From Ophiodon elongatus (Eukaryota > Chordata > Actinopteri > Perciformes > Hexagrammidae): a DNA stretch of 64,000 bases. Made by a program: the position numbers and the translations under genes. Below are positions 1-10,739 of this stretch, one piece after another (within the stretch, counting starts at the first letter, position 1; the number at the start of each line of letters is the position of its first letter). The notes below the pieces were generated by a model. It saw only the letters and a program-made list of their open reading frames with translations. It was not told the origin of the DNA and made no database searches. The stretch spans positions 397,501 to 461,500 of the forward strand of contig JACSYO010001876.1 in assembly GCA_016806645.1 (NCBI GenBank), given 5' to 3'.

Positions 1-3000
1 ATCCACCTTGAGACTGACATGAAATGTGCCAGCAATCATCAGTGCAATAACAAAAGCACATGATTGCACAAAATCAATCAGCAAATTCATCCACGGATTA
101 AAAGCTAACTCCTTGACTCCAATATCATCCTAATTTCATACGGCAATGGCTGCCTCGTTTGAAGGTACTTGTTTATATCTCTCTAAGTAGCACCTCTGCA
201 ATCCTACAACTAGAATCTGTAAGCAATGTACACTCACTCAAACAGCTGTGTGTCAACAAAAGCTATCATAAGCTCCTTAATGGGTGTGTACAGTCAACAA
301 TGTGGTTTCTATTTGTGGCACTGAATGTGTTCGGAATCAGCTTGTCCAGCATGACGTGCGTTAGTCCAGCTATTATCACGACATTGTGGTTAGTTAGTGT
401 TTTTGGTCAAAGCCCTTTTGTCTGTGTAATAGTGGGAATAATCATTACAGCTACATTTGGACCAGTGCTAATTGCATGGCTGGCCTATTCACCTATGTGG
501 CCAGACTGGTAAGCATCTAATGGTCCCACAAGGGCCCCGTTACTTTGTTCAGTCATGTGCCAACTGGTTGTAAAGATTTTACTCAGCTGTGGACGGTTCC
601 GCTAAGAGCTTGTTAACATTGTTTGTGAGCTCAATGTCTGTTGTGTGCAGCCAGCACGGATTATATTTAGCATCAGTAATTAGCAGCTATGATACTGCTA
701 TGTATATCATAACATTTTTATTTTTATTCATTATATTTCTCTTCTGCGAGCCTGTACACTGGGAAAGTAGTTTAGAAACGTATCCTCTCCAGGCAGTTAG
801 CATACTGAGGGTATCTCTTTCAGCAAACTTCCAGGCAGCTAGCAAGCCTTGTGAGCTTACATAAAGTACAAATGAGGCAATAGGCTAACTTCATATTGTA
901 AAGTTGTTATGGCTATTTTAACATAAGCAGACACATAGCAACATAGCTTCCATGTTGAAACATGTGTGTCTGGCTAGCTGACAAATATTCACTTTCCTTT
1001 TACTTCCGTTTTGGAAGTAAAAACTTTGTTTTCCAACCCCTGAGGGAAATATCTGCCCTGTTAGCTCCTAAATGCGACACTATATTTAGCTAACGGCTAA
1101 CTTTGTCTCTCTGTAGCACAGATTAGGTGACAAGAATTTTTCTGTTCATGTGGCAGACGCTTTCGTTCAAGTCTTTACAGGCGCATTCAAGCTCAAATGA
1201 GATCATTAAGAGTAAAGTTTGCGACTTAAAAAACAAGTTGCTAAAGCTATGGGTAACTTTAAAATTAGTTTCTACAAGTTACACACAAATAAAAAAAATG
1301 TATTAGTGCAGCTTTCAGTTTGAATTCAAAATTAAGTATCTACGTATTTTTTAAGTACTTGACATATAGTATTTACCAGCTCTCATTCCCATTCTGCCTC
1401 GTTTGGGGTTTCATTTGCTTTTTCTTTTCTCCAGGCAATTTTCCCCTTGCACCCCGACTTAAGTGTTTTCCACAATGTGTCATGAGTGACCACTCTGCAT
1501 CATTGCCGTGACTTCAGGAAAGCAGATTGTTTATGCCAGCGGATAGATTGGCTTAAGTGAATCTCATGTATATTCTAAACAGAGCCTCAGGTGAGCCCAT
1601 ATAGCTGTATGGTACGGTGTAATTTGAGTTTCCCCCATCCCCTACGGCCCTTTCTGCTGCCGCCTGCAGAATATCAACTGAGGCCCAGCCGATTCTGTGT
1701 GGGCCTATTTGGAAGGGATTAAACTAGCAACTAATAAAGGAGATGTTGCGGTGTGCATATATGGGGAATGCATGGGGCTGCTCAACTAAGTAGTGAGCAG
1801 CTTGTGTAATTATCGGACCTCAAAGATGGAGAAAAAATGAACGAGGGAGGAGGAGGAAAAAAGGATAGAAAAGGCTGGGAGACGGGAGAATAGTGTTGTG
1901 ATGGAGGTAGGAGGTAGGTAATTTAAGGATGAATCAAAGAGACGAAAAGAGAAGAGAAGGTGATCCTTTACGCAGAAGAATGTTGTCGAGTGAAGAGGAC
2001 TAACTGATTTATTTTTAGAAGATGGTAGTCAGGCCTACATACAATATGTTTCAGTGCTTACCTTTGACTCCTCTCAAATTTGAAGAAAAAAAATAAAACC
2101 ACAGGTCTTTCTTTGTGTGTGTTTGTGTTTGAGCCCAAATGTAAAGATGTAAAACATGTTGTTCTTTTTAAAAAAACAGAAAAGTGATTTCCATCTGCAA
2201 CCCTGTAACCACTCAAACATTTCCAATTATTGTAGAAAGGGAAGCCTGGCTACGTAAAGACCATCTGGTGAAACCCTTGTGAAAACATTGAAAAGGTTGC
2301 CTGTACGTGGACTCATTCATAATTCAAGAACATTTAAAAAAAAAAAAACTTAAACAAACAAAATCTGCTTTTAGGCTAATCTCTACTACTTCTCCCATAA
2401 TCCTTTGATGCTGCAATGACACCTTGGCAAAACCACCATGTCCCTTCCAGGAATTTGAAACGACACTGCATCAGGTGCATGAAAATGCCGTTTTAACAGA
2501 GCTGATCCTGAAGTAATCCGATGTTGCGCTACGCCTCGAGATGCAGGAAGCGCTTTACAGTCAGCCATACATTCAGAGCCCAGTTATTCTGGACATAACT
2601 GATCGATATCAGTGTGTTCCCCTGATTCTTAATACCAGTTTGAGGCAGGTAATGAGGCAGGTAATCAGCAACTCGCAACTGATTGCATTTTTAAGCCCCC
2701 CGGCCGACTGCTTTTTCATTAATTATTGAAGCTTTACTTCAGTACCTGTCAACAACTTTCCAGAGGATTTAATGAATGAGGCTGTAACGCGCCAGTCATT
2801 TGGGGGAATGCTCGTCTGTGGTTGGGCCTCTGCTTCTGTCTCACTCCGGCTTATAACCTACATGTGCAACAAACGGACGCCAATACGTTAGTCTATTTAT
2901 GAATGAATCATGTAGTGTGTTGAGTGACTGGTTACAGATTTTTTTTTTAATAAACGTCTTTGTCTCCTTGATTAGCGGTTTATTAATGGATCCATTTGTA

Positions 3001-3224
3001 CTAATAAGACTTTAGTTTATATTCACGTATTGGCTCGGCTTGCTCCAAAGCGACAGCTATGTAAAAATGGTGCGGCCTCCAGCGGGCACCGGCTCATCGC
3101 AGAGCTACCCAGATCCGGCTTCTACCTGCGGCTCCACCAGGCTGTATTTCAGGGCCCGCTGGGGGGAAGGGAGGCATGGGAAAAACCAGAACCAGGCAGA
3201 CAGCCAGACCCTGCTGCAGTAAAA
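1..3224. other. Upstream non-coding sequence, no gene seen
   Basis: Only short ORFs without homology are present. There is a 10-bp hairpin (998-1022: arms TTTTACTTCC/GGAAGTAAAA, 5-nt loop) and a purine-rich stretch at about 1825-1990. TTAGC/GCTAA words (about 780-1110) and an AGTGCAGCTTT word near 1306 are typical of decayed teleost repeats. No promoter or exon can be supported. Confidence 0.5.
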
Positions 3225-3225
3225 T

Positions 3226-3340
3226 GACTGTTTTTTCTAAGAGAAGGATGCTCTGAACCACTGCCGCTTTTGTCTACAGGGACAGCCAAAATCAACACAA
3301 AATGAAAGTTCCTCAACGTAGTTTTAGATGAGAAAATTCA
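3226..3340 (+). repeat. Dispersed teleost-type repeat fragment (family shared with 10255-10385)
   Basis: The segment with TTTTGTCTACAGGGA, then CCAAAATCAACACA and ATGAAAGTTCCTC, matches 10318-10375 in the same order and orientation (TTGTCCACAGGGAGTGCC, ACACACAAGATGAAAG, TTCCTCGTCGTAG). The two copies are about 7 kb apart and diverged, as expected of an old interspersed repeat. I recall similar sequence in other teleosts but cannot name the family. Confidence 0.65.
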
Positions 3341-4337
3341 ATTTTTTCAAAAGTAATTATGCAATTTTTTTTGCAATCTTTTTTTCCCTGAGTAGTACCA
3401 TGAGGTTTGTAGTCAAAACCAATTAAGTCCGCCTTGGCTCCAGAACAAGTTGGGACCAAAACCAAAACTACAAAACAGTGCCTGAATTTCACATTATAAA
3501 TTCTTGTTTTTGTCTCATGATTTCTCCTGGTGAAATCAAAACTCATCAAAAGTACATTTATTTTTCTGTTTTTAAATTAGCCTGCTAATTTGAGACAGTA
3601 AAGACATAATTCTAACACAGCTAATTACTTATACTGTGTGATAAGTCAAGCAAGGTCTGACAAAACATTTTTTTTTTTTTATCGGTGGGCGGGGTATGTG
3701 AGGTGGGATAATATGATTTTCTGCAGAGCGAGCTGCTGACAGGCTGTGCTTTTCTTAATTATCAGCCGGTAAAGATGTTAGCAGAGGTATTGATGGGCCT
3801 TAATTGACCATATGGCTGCTTGTTTGTCTAGCTGGAGGATGACCAGAGAGCACACACTGATGAGACCGTAACACACATGGATGTAACATGTGCTGTGCAC
3901 ACACACACACACACAAATTTCCTGGGTTCCAGCTCCCAAACGCATCAGTGTGCCTCTCGACATTATCGCCATTACACTGTCGCTCTGCTGCTTCGCAATC
4001 CAGGCGTGTGTGTGTGCGCGTGTGTGTGTTTTTTGAGATGGGTGGGTTTTCCGCCACCTGCTTGTTTAAAAACTGATTCAACCTGTAGGCGTTCCGAGGC
4101 TGAGAAAAAGGCAATTACATGTTTCTCTTTTTCTTTTCCTTTTTTTGTATCAGATGCCCTCTCATGCCCCTTTCTATTGTTTCCTCGGCTGATTAATCCA
4201 GTCACACTTTTTAATTGCGGTACACTTTTTTTTCCTTCCTTAATCTTTCCCCTTCCGCTGGATTGTTAACACTTTTTTGTTGTTGTTGTTGTTTTTTTTG
4301 TCCCCACCCCCTCCCCCCATCCCCACTCGAGGCCAGC

Positions 4338-4352
4338 TCATTGGGCGGGGCC
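4338..4352 (-). promoter_or_regulatory. Overlapping CCAAT and GC box
   Basis: On the minus strand this reads GGCCCCGCCCAAT, an Sp1-type GC box abutting a CCAAT box; on the + strand it is ATTGGGCGGGGCC. It follows a C-rich tract (4301-4326). No TATA box or exon was tied to it, so a promoter role is only possible. Confidence 0.35.
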
Positions 4353-4359
4353 TCAGCTC

Positions 4360-4900
4360 CCTAATCGTCTCCGAGGGTTTGGAGATTGGAGCAGGCCTCA
4401 TGAAATATTGACGGCTAAAAGTCATAATTTCCCTGCTTTAATCTTGTAGTTTTTCCTCTTTTTATGGGCAGGGGGATTGTCAACAAGCAGTCTCTGCCAG
4501 CCGTACAAAAAGAAAAACACACTGCAAGCAATTAAAGACGGAGATCAGTTGAAGTGGCTTAATTTGATGCAGAGGGCTGTAAAGAGACGGCGAGTGGCGT
4601 TACATGGGGCCTGGTGCGTCCCTGTGTGTGTGGCGAGACTTCGGAAAATTTATTTCAGAATATTTTCAGTCAAATCATCTCCTCGCACTGAGCGATAATG
4701 TTACCGGCTTCCCGATTTATAATCATGAGAGCTGCTTGAACAAACACATCGGCGCACAGGCCATGTTTTATTGTTCTTTTCATTCAGCCGTTGACTTAAT
4801 AATTATCGGCATTTCTTAAAGAAGCTCGGCAAATATCACTTTCTGCCCGAGATGATTGCGCTGCTCATGAACGCTGGAGCACACGGCAGCCAGGAGCCAG
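4360..4900. other. Candidate conserved non-coding element
   Basis: About 540 bp with little simple repeat and many words typical of developmental enhancers: ATGAAATATTGACGG, TTTATAATCATGAGAGC, TTGACTTAATAATTATCGG and GATGATTGCGCTGCTCATGA. No ORF of note. Conservation cannot be tested here, so this is a judgement from composition only. Confidence 0.3.
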
Positions 4901-5484
4901 GACGTGGCAGGGTTTTAAGATATTAGGAGCCAGGAAATAGATCCACATGTGCACATCGGCCATCTTCCCTTCTGGTTTGCTTAAAGAAAGAACGTTTGGA
5001 GATCATTTCTGTCGGGGATGGAAATAAATAGATTTGTACACTTAAAAGGACCTTGAGCTGCGACAACATGCGGCTGGTATTGTTGTCACCTAGTGACTGA
5101 GTGTGTCTGTGTATGTTGTCATGGCAACATGTGGTCCTGGAGACACCTGCTGCAGTAGGACCTACAAAAAGAGGAGGTTTTGAGTACTTTTCAAGGTTCT
5201 TAAATGTCTTTGTGAAGATGCAGTTATGAAACCTCATAGGTGTGTAGTCGAGATCAAAATGATGGCAGAGTTTGAAGATGGGGCGCGGTTCAGACTTTTC
5301 GGCTCTTATCTGGCATTGCAGTTGGATTTTATTGCGAGGTGGTCCCCTGGTTTTCTTTCCTCCTCCTTCTGATGCCTTTCACGATGGAAGACGTTGGGAC
5401 AGTGAAGCGGAAGAGATCAATCTTATAGAGCTGCCGAATATTTTCTCTTTCGATTGATGAATTGTTTTAACCTGTGTCGCGTAC

Positions 5485-5610
5485 AGATATTCAGTCGACT
5501 GCTACTTTTGCTTGGAAAATTACCGCAACGACGAATCAGTCGACTAAATGGATTCCTTTTCAGTCAGTCAATCGCCTAATCAATGAATTGACTACTCTAA
5601 TCACTCAAAA
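5485..5610. repeat. Possible decayed DNA-transposon end (CAGTCGACT words)
   Basis: CAGTCGACT occurs twice about 46 bp apart (near 5493 and 5538), followed by CTAATCAATGAATTGACTAC. Such TAGTCGACTAATC-like wording is common near the ends of old teleost DNA elements. No intact terminal repeat or target duplication was seen. Confidence 0.25.
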
Positions 5611-6315
5611 GTGTCCTAGTTACAGTGGAGAGAGGAGGGTGGTTTGATGGAATGGGATCGACAGGGAGATTGCTGAGTGATGACTTTTTGGTTAAACCTG
5701 ATAATGCGGCACAAGGTACTGTAGAAACAGTTTAGTAGAGTTTTGACCACTAGGAGCGCCAATGAGCTGCATCGCATGTGATTGTGTCCCCTTCTCTCCA
5801 GAGGTCGGCTCTCTCATGGCAATCACTCGCATGTATGAAGGAAATAGAAAAAACTTTGAATTAAATAAAAAGGTGACAACTGAATGTTGAGCGGGACGCT
5901 ACAGGCAATGACATTGTTCATGCCCTGAGCAATTTCTTTATTTTTTGGGTCGATCATAATGTCATATTAATGTACGTATTAATATACGCATTCATATTAT
6001 TGTGTTTTTTTTTCTCATTTTGATGCTTTGGCAACATTGTTTTTCCCTGAAACTCTAAGGCCAATAAAGCCACGTTGGTATGAATTCAGCTGGAAAGAAA
6101 GTACACATTGAGGTGAATTTAGGAGAAAAAACAACAAAGTAGTCAAATTATCCCCCAAAGTTACTATTAAATAATGCCTCATTGGCATATTTAAAACATA
6201 AAATGATAAAATAAATTGCCTTAATGCAAGTAATCAGCCGGGGAGCTTTCATGGTGGCATCTATTAAAACACCTGTAGTGTCCAGGAATATAAAGTGGCT
6301 CTTCTGTTGTCCAAG

Positions 6316-6340
6316 CCCCCCCCCCCACCCACCCACCCAC
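6316..6340 (-). other. G-quadruplex-capable run (minus strand)
   Basis: An eleven-C run followed by ACCC-type units gives, on the minus strand, four or more G3 tracts with single-base loops. This is one of the strongest G4 patterns possible; folding is inferred. Confidence 0.6.
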
Positions 6341-6383
6341 AACTGAAGCCCACATCAAAATGCAGATGTAATCTCCTCTCGTC

Positions 6384-6572
6384 TCCTTTGTCTCTGTCTC
6401 TGGATTCATCCGTCTCTCCTTCCGTCTCTCCCTCTTAACCTCCCTGTTTGTCTCTCCTCGACTGTCATTCCCGTCCCGTTAGCGTCAATCTCCCCCCTTC
6501 CACTCGCTTTCCGTCCAGCTCTCTCGGTTTTCCATCTCCCCCCCTCCCCTCCCCTCCCTCGGCCTCAGTGTG
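6384..6572 (+). repeat. Long pyrimidine-rich tract ending in C-runs
   Basis: About 190 nt are mostly C and T with TCTCTCC and CCCTCCC words, ending in a block of C4-C7 runs at 6537-6559 that could also form a minus-strand G-quadruplex. No coding signal. Just downstream, GAGAGGTGAGCAAG (6650-6663) resembles a splice donor, so a non-coding first exon near 6560-6655 is conceivable but unproven. Confidence 0.45.
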
Positions 6573-7610
6573 CGGTGATCCCGAATTACAAGGCAAGAGC
6601 AGGTGTTCAGCTGGCCGGCTATTGCTGCATGCTGACTCGCATAATCGCCGAGAGGTGAGCAAGTGAGCGCGCTCGGGTTGAGGAATACAGCTGGCCTCTA
6701 ATGCTGATGGACCCCTCCTCCTCCCGGTCTGATGTTTGCCAAGGGCCCAGCCAGGTGCCTCTGCAGCATATGTGCACACACACACACACAGGATCAGCGC
6801 AGATACACTTGTTTGTCCGCGGCGACACACAGATACGCGTCAGCTGTAATAAAGGATTCCCAGCTGCTGTCACTGCGAGCTGATGGATCCTGCTGTAGGT
6901 GTCACGTTCTCTGCGGCGGGATAAACTGGAATAGTATTACTTGGAGAAGAGAAAAAAAAAATGCAATACAAAAAAAAAAATAGAAAGGTTGGACACCGGC
7001 ATCACCTCGGTCTCTGTCGGTCACCTGGCGGCCGGGTGGGGAGTTCTAGTGACGGGAACGACTGAGCTGCATTCTAACAAGTGACCCGTTCTTTTTTTTT
7101 CTAGCTTAACATGCTGTCAATCTGTGCCCCCCCCCCCCTTCGCCCACTTGTCTTTTCATCACCGGTCCAAGCTTTCCATGTTTCTCATTTCTCTGCCCCC
7201 CACCATACCCACCACCCTTCTCCCTCTTTGTGCAAACAGAGTACAACATCTCACTCTTTGCTCGTTAAGCCCGGTGAAGGCGACGAAAGGAGAAAAAAAA
7301 AGAAAAGAATCCAATAAAACATGAGCCACCGCTCCCCCCCCTTGACTCTCCGAGATGTTGTTTAAACGCGACACGTGGTCGATTTTTCCATTCCACCTGG
7401 ACGACCTATACCCCCCCTCCCATCCCCCTCCTTCTCACCCTCTACCAATATGGATTCGAGACGTTCATGCATTTTTTTTTTTTTTTTTTTATCTCACCTC
7501 GCGTTTCCCCCAAGTTGGGATAGAGAGGGAGAAGGGTAAATACGCAAAGGGTGTGTGAATAATGCAAGACGAACATTAAATGTCAGGTCTAAGAATTCAC
7601 AATTTCTAAC

Positions 7611-7707
7611 CCCCCCTCGCCCCCCCCCCCATTGTCTTGCTGGCATTCGCCACATGTTTTATGCATTTTATAATTAGCGGGGGGCGGGGGAGACTCGGGG
7701 GAGAGGG
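7611..7707. other. C-run and G-run facing each other
   Basis: A C-rich run (7611-7630) is followed about 50 nt later by a G-rich run (7679-7707: GGGGGGCGGGGG, then GGGGG and GGG tracts). The + strand G tracts can form a quadruplex, and the two runs can also pair as a stem around a 48-nt loop. Confidence 0.45.
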
Positions 7708-7924
7708 AGCGCTGGCAGTTATGGGGGATCACTTATTTCCGAGAGGGGTGGTGTTTTTTTAAAGGAGTTGCACAGCTTCATTTGAAAGGCAAATCTCACA
7801 GTTACGCGGAGTGGAAAAACCAGGGCATGAATTCTCCTCGGAATCAATACCACTTCCAACGTGTTTAAGCTGCCTCACATATACGTATATACTACACCTA
7901 ACTATGAAGGAAGCAGTCTGTCTG

Positions 7925-8065
7925 TCTGGGAGTGTGTGCGTATGTGTCCTTTGAATATCTCGAGAACCGTCCATCTGATTGACTTTCCACTTAGTGGCTG
8001 TACTGCTCAGGACCCAGATGGGCATTTGGCCAGATGGTGGCGCTATAGCCATGAACTTTATGCTT
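7925..8065 (+). repeat. Teleost interspersed repeat fragment ('ATATCTCGAGAACCGTCC' type)
   Basis: The words GAATATCTCGAGAACCGTCC, GATTGACTTTCCACTTAG and GATGGTGGCGCTATAGCC match a repeat type I recall as frequent in teleost genomes. A related copy (CATACCTCGACCAGCGTCCA, ATCGACTTCACACTTGGGGG) lies at 8945-8992. No family name can be assigned without a library search. Confidence 0.6.
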
Positions 8066-8106
8066 TGGCATGCAACTTTTTTGTCCTGTTTTTTTTTGTG
8101 GGTCCA

Positions 8107-8570
8107 GACCAGGCGGCAACCTCCCGTTCTGCTGAGTGAAGCCAATACGGACGTGTCTTAAAACTTTCATTCTCTCTACTGACCAGCAGGGGGAGACTCC
8201 TCCGGTTGCAAAAAGAAGTCTGATTGTATAGAAGTCTATGAGAAAATGACTCTACTTCTCTCTTGATTTATTCCCTCAGTAAACATTGTAAACATGAGTT
8301 TATGGTCTCAATCTCTAGTTTCAAGTCTTCAATACAGCATGATGTTCATTTAGTAGATTATGGTCCATTTAGAGTCAAATAGACCAGAAAGCAGAGTGTG
8401 GTACTTTAGTAGTGGTAATACTTTAGGGCGGGCTTACTGTGATTGACAGGTCGCTGTTGCTACCGGAGATGTATACGGCATCTTTACGTCACTCTTCTGC
8501 ATTATAAATATGGTAACTTCTGTTCATTGGTTGCCAAAAAAACATGGCAATGGCCGTCATCCAAGATGAG
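8107..8570 (+). repeat. Teleost interspersed repeat, copy 1 ('AAGTCTATGAGAAAATGACT' family)
   Basis: This copy aligns with 54455-55033 (same orientation) and with 55718-56590 (opposite). Shared blocks include AGAAGTCTATGAGAAAATGA, GAGTTTATGGTCTCAATCTC, TAGTTTCAAGTCTTC, ACAGCATGATGTT and AGAGTCAAATAGACCA. The left end GGCGGCAACCTCCCGTTCT also matches. It looks like a nonautonomous element: no coding capacity and hundreds of bases of alignable core. It sits between two fragments of the ATATCTCGAG-type repeat. Confidence 0.8.
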
Positions 8571-8734
8571 GGTCTAGATAGAGTTTTTAAATTAAGACCA
8601 AATATGATTTTATTTTGCTACCCTTCCCACAAATTTCGAGCAATCGTCCCTAAATTAAAGAACATCTCTGGACCAAGCATAGACAGTCACTTTTTGGGAT
8701 TGTCAATGTTCCATACAACTGGCCCTCGATATTT

Positions 8735-9000
8735 GCTCAAATGCTGTGGGCAGATATTATATTACAACAAATGTCACATCTCCTGAACTCTTTGTGATAT
8801 TGTGACCACATTTGGTTCGACATGCGTAGACATGATTTATGAGTGACCACGATACATTTGGTGGCATTTGGTCAAGAGCTGGCACTGTAGCATTATCAGC
8901 TAACTATAAAAAGAAGGAATGGCCATCTATGTGTGACTTTCCTTTGCATACCTCGACCAGCGTCCAACCAATCGACTTCACACTTGGGGGATGCAAGCTG
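8735..9000 (+). repeat. Related teleost repeat fragments
   Basis: This stretch includes GATATTGTGACCACATTTGG and, at 8945-8992, CATACCTCGACCAGCGTCCA followed by ATCGACTTCACACTTGG. The latter parallels 7944-7998. It is consistent with pieces of one composite repeat split by the 8107-8570 element. Confidence 0.45.
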
Positions 9001-9797
9001 CCATAATGCTGCGAGGAAAGAAAAGCCCACGAAAAGAAACACGATTTTCATGTTTTGGTTCAGGATTTGGAGCGGATCACAGAAAGAATGAACAGAATGA
9101 AAGGTTGGAGAAGAGGCAAGAAAAGACCAGGGGAGAGAGGAGGGCTCTGGTCTGCTACAAAGGAGATACAGAGGAGAGAAAGAATGCAGAGACTTGAAAT
9201 AAGTGAAAGTGCAGTATGGGCACCCACTCAAGGTCTTTGAGACAAACATTCCTCCTTTCATTTTCAACTCCTATAGATGTTCTACTGCCTCTCATTGTTC
9301 CATCCCGTCATTATTTTCCTCTCATAGGCGTTCTCTCATCTTCGTTGCCTCTCTTTTCATCCCTTCCATTGTTCATCTCACCTCCATGTTTTTTTTTCCT
9401 TCCAAAAGCCTTTGGCAGAGTCGTCATTTGTTGCTTCAGTCAGCTTCATAAGGTGCAGTAAAACATTACACTTAGTCTCATCGCAGCTCTGTAGCGAACA
9501 CTCTTATGTCGCCTCGAGACAATGTGGTCAAACTGCAAAACAATGTGTTTGTGAGACATCACGTCACAAGATTTGTAAAAGAGGCATTAAATGCCGTGGC
9601 TCGCTGGTTGGTTGGACTGCGCTGCTCTCGCTTCTTTTGTATCTGAAGTCTGTATGCAGCCTGCATCTGTTGATCATGATAAAGAGAATAAAAAAAAAAA
9701 CAGTGATTGACAGCGTTGTCAGATTGGACTGAAAAAAGTCGCCCAATCGTAAGAAAAGAACCTTTACATACAATGCATACATTTTTTGCTGTGTTAC

Positions 9798-9798
<1 letters not shown>

Positions 9799-9835
<37 letters not shown>
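9799..9835. repeat. (AC)18 microsatellite
   Basis: Uninterrupted AC dinucleotides for about 37 nt, upstream of the gene's first coding exon. Confidence 0.95.
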
Positions 9836-9840
<5 letters not shown>

Positions 9841-10254
9841 CAAGCAAGAAAGAAAAGCGCAAGAATAAAAAAAGTCGAAATTAAAACCATTTTTATACAA
9901 GAATGAAAATAATTGAACAGAAGTCATGAAATAAAAATGCCTTTCAGATTATGCCTACACTCATATGGTCAGGTGTAAGCTTTTCCAAGTCTTTTATGAC
10001 AGAGCTTTGACAGAATAATATAGCAGTTTCAACCTAGTTGTAATAACCTGAAAGGACATTTGGTTTTCAATCAGTGAGAGGTGAGCCTATTGTCAGTGCC
10101 CTGTCAATCTCAAATCATTCCAGGATGAGCGGAAGAGACAATTTATTGGAATACAGCCTTACTTTTTGTTCCTGAAAACTGCCCCAATGGTTCAAGAAAA
10201 AAAGGGCAAAGTATCACAAGTCACCTAAAATTACTTAAATCCTTTAATATAAAT

Positions 10255-10385
10255 AAAAAGCCCAGAGAGCTAACGGCAGTCTTTTTTTTCGAAAAGGGAC
10301 TCGTGTTTGGAAACACTACCACTCTTGTCCACAGGGAGTGCCAAAGAACACACAAGATGAAAGTTCCTCGTCGTAGCTTTAACAA
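10255..10385 (+). repeat. Dispersed teleost-type repeat fragment (second copy)
   Basis: Second copy of the family at 3226-3340. It extends further 5', with AGGGACTCGTGTTTGGAAAC and a CACTACCACT segment before the shared TTGTCCACAGGG and GATGAAAGTTCCTCGTCGTA. Same orientation; no coding content. Confidence 0.65.
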
Positions 10386-10739
10386 GGCAGAGCAATTGTG
10401 CAGAGCAGCAGCTTTTCCGAATTGTCCGAATGCGGCGCTTGTGAATTCGTAAATTTTTGCAAATCCAAATGCAAGTTTATATGTTACATTTATGTACTAT
10501 TACCCGCAAACACTTTTCAATATCATAGAACACATTTTTATGAATTTCATAATGTTCAAAAAAGAAAATAGAGAACATTTTGGACAGGCGTGGAATGGGT
10601 GGCGTTCTTATTCTATAGTATGCAATCTCCTCAGAAGGACATAACAAAGAGAGACATTTTTTATTTACACCAACTTTACCTTTGGGCCAGTACAGTACAC
10701 GGAAACTGCATCAGCACACCATCCCATTCATCAGGTTCT

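Noticed and set aside
6560..6655. Possible 5' non-coding exon of brinp
   Set aside because: There is a donor-like site but no independent support for a transcription start; not listed as an exon.
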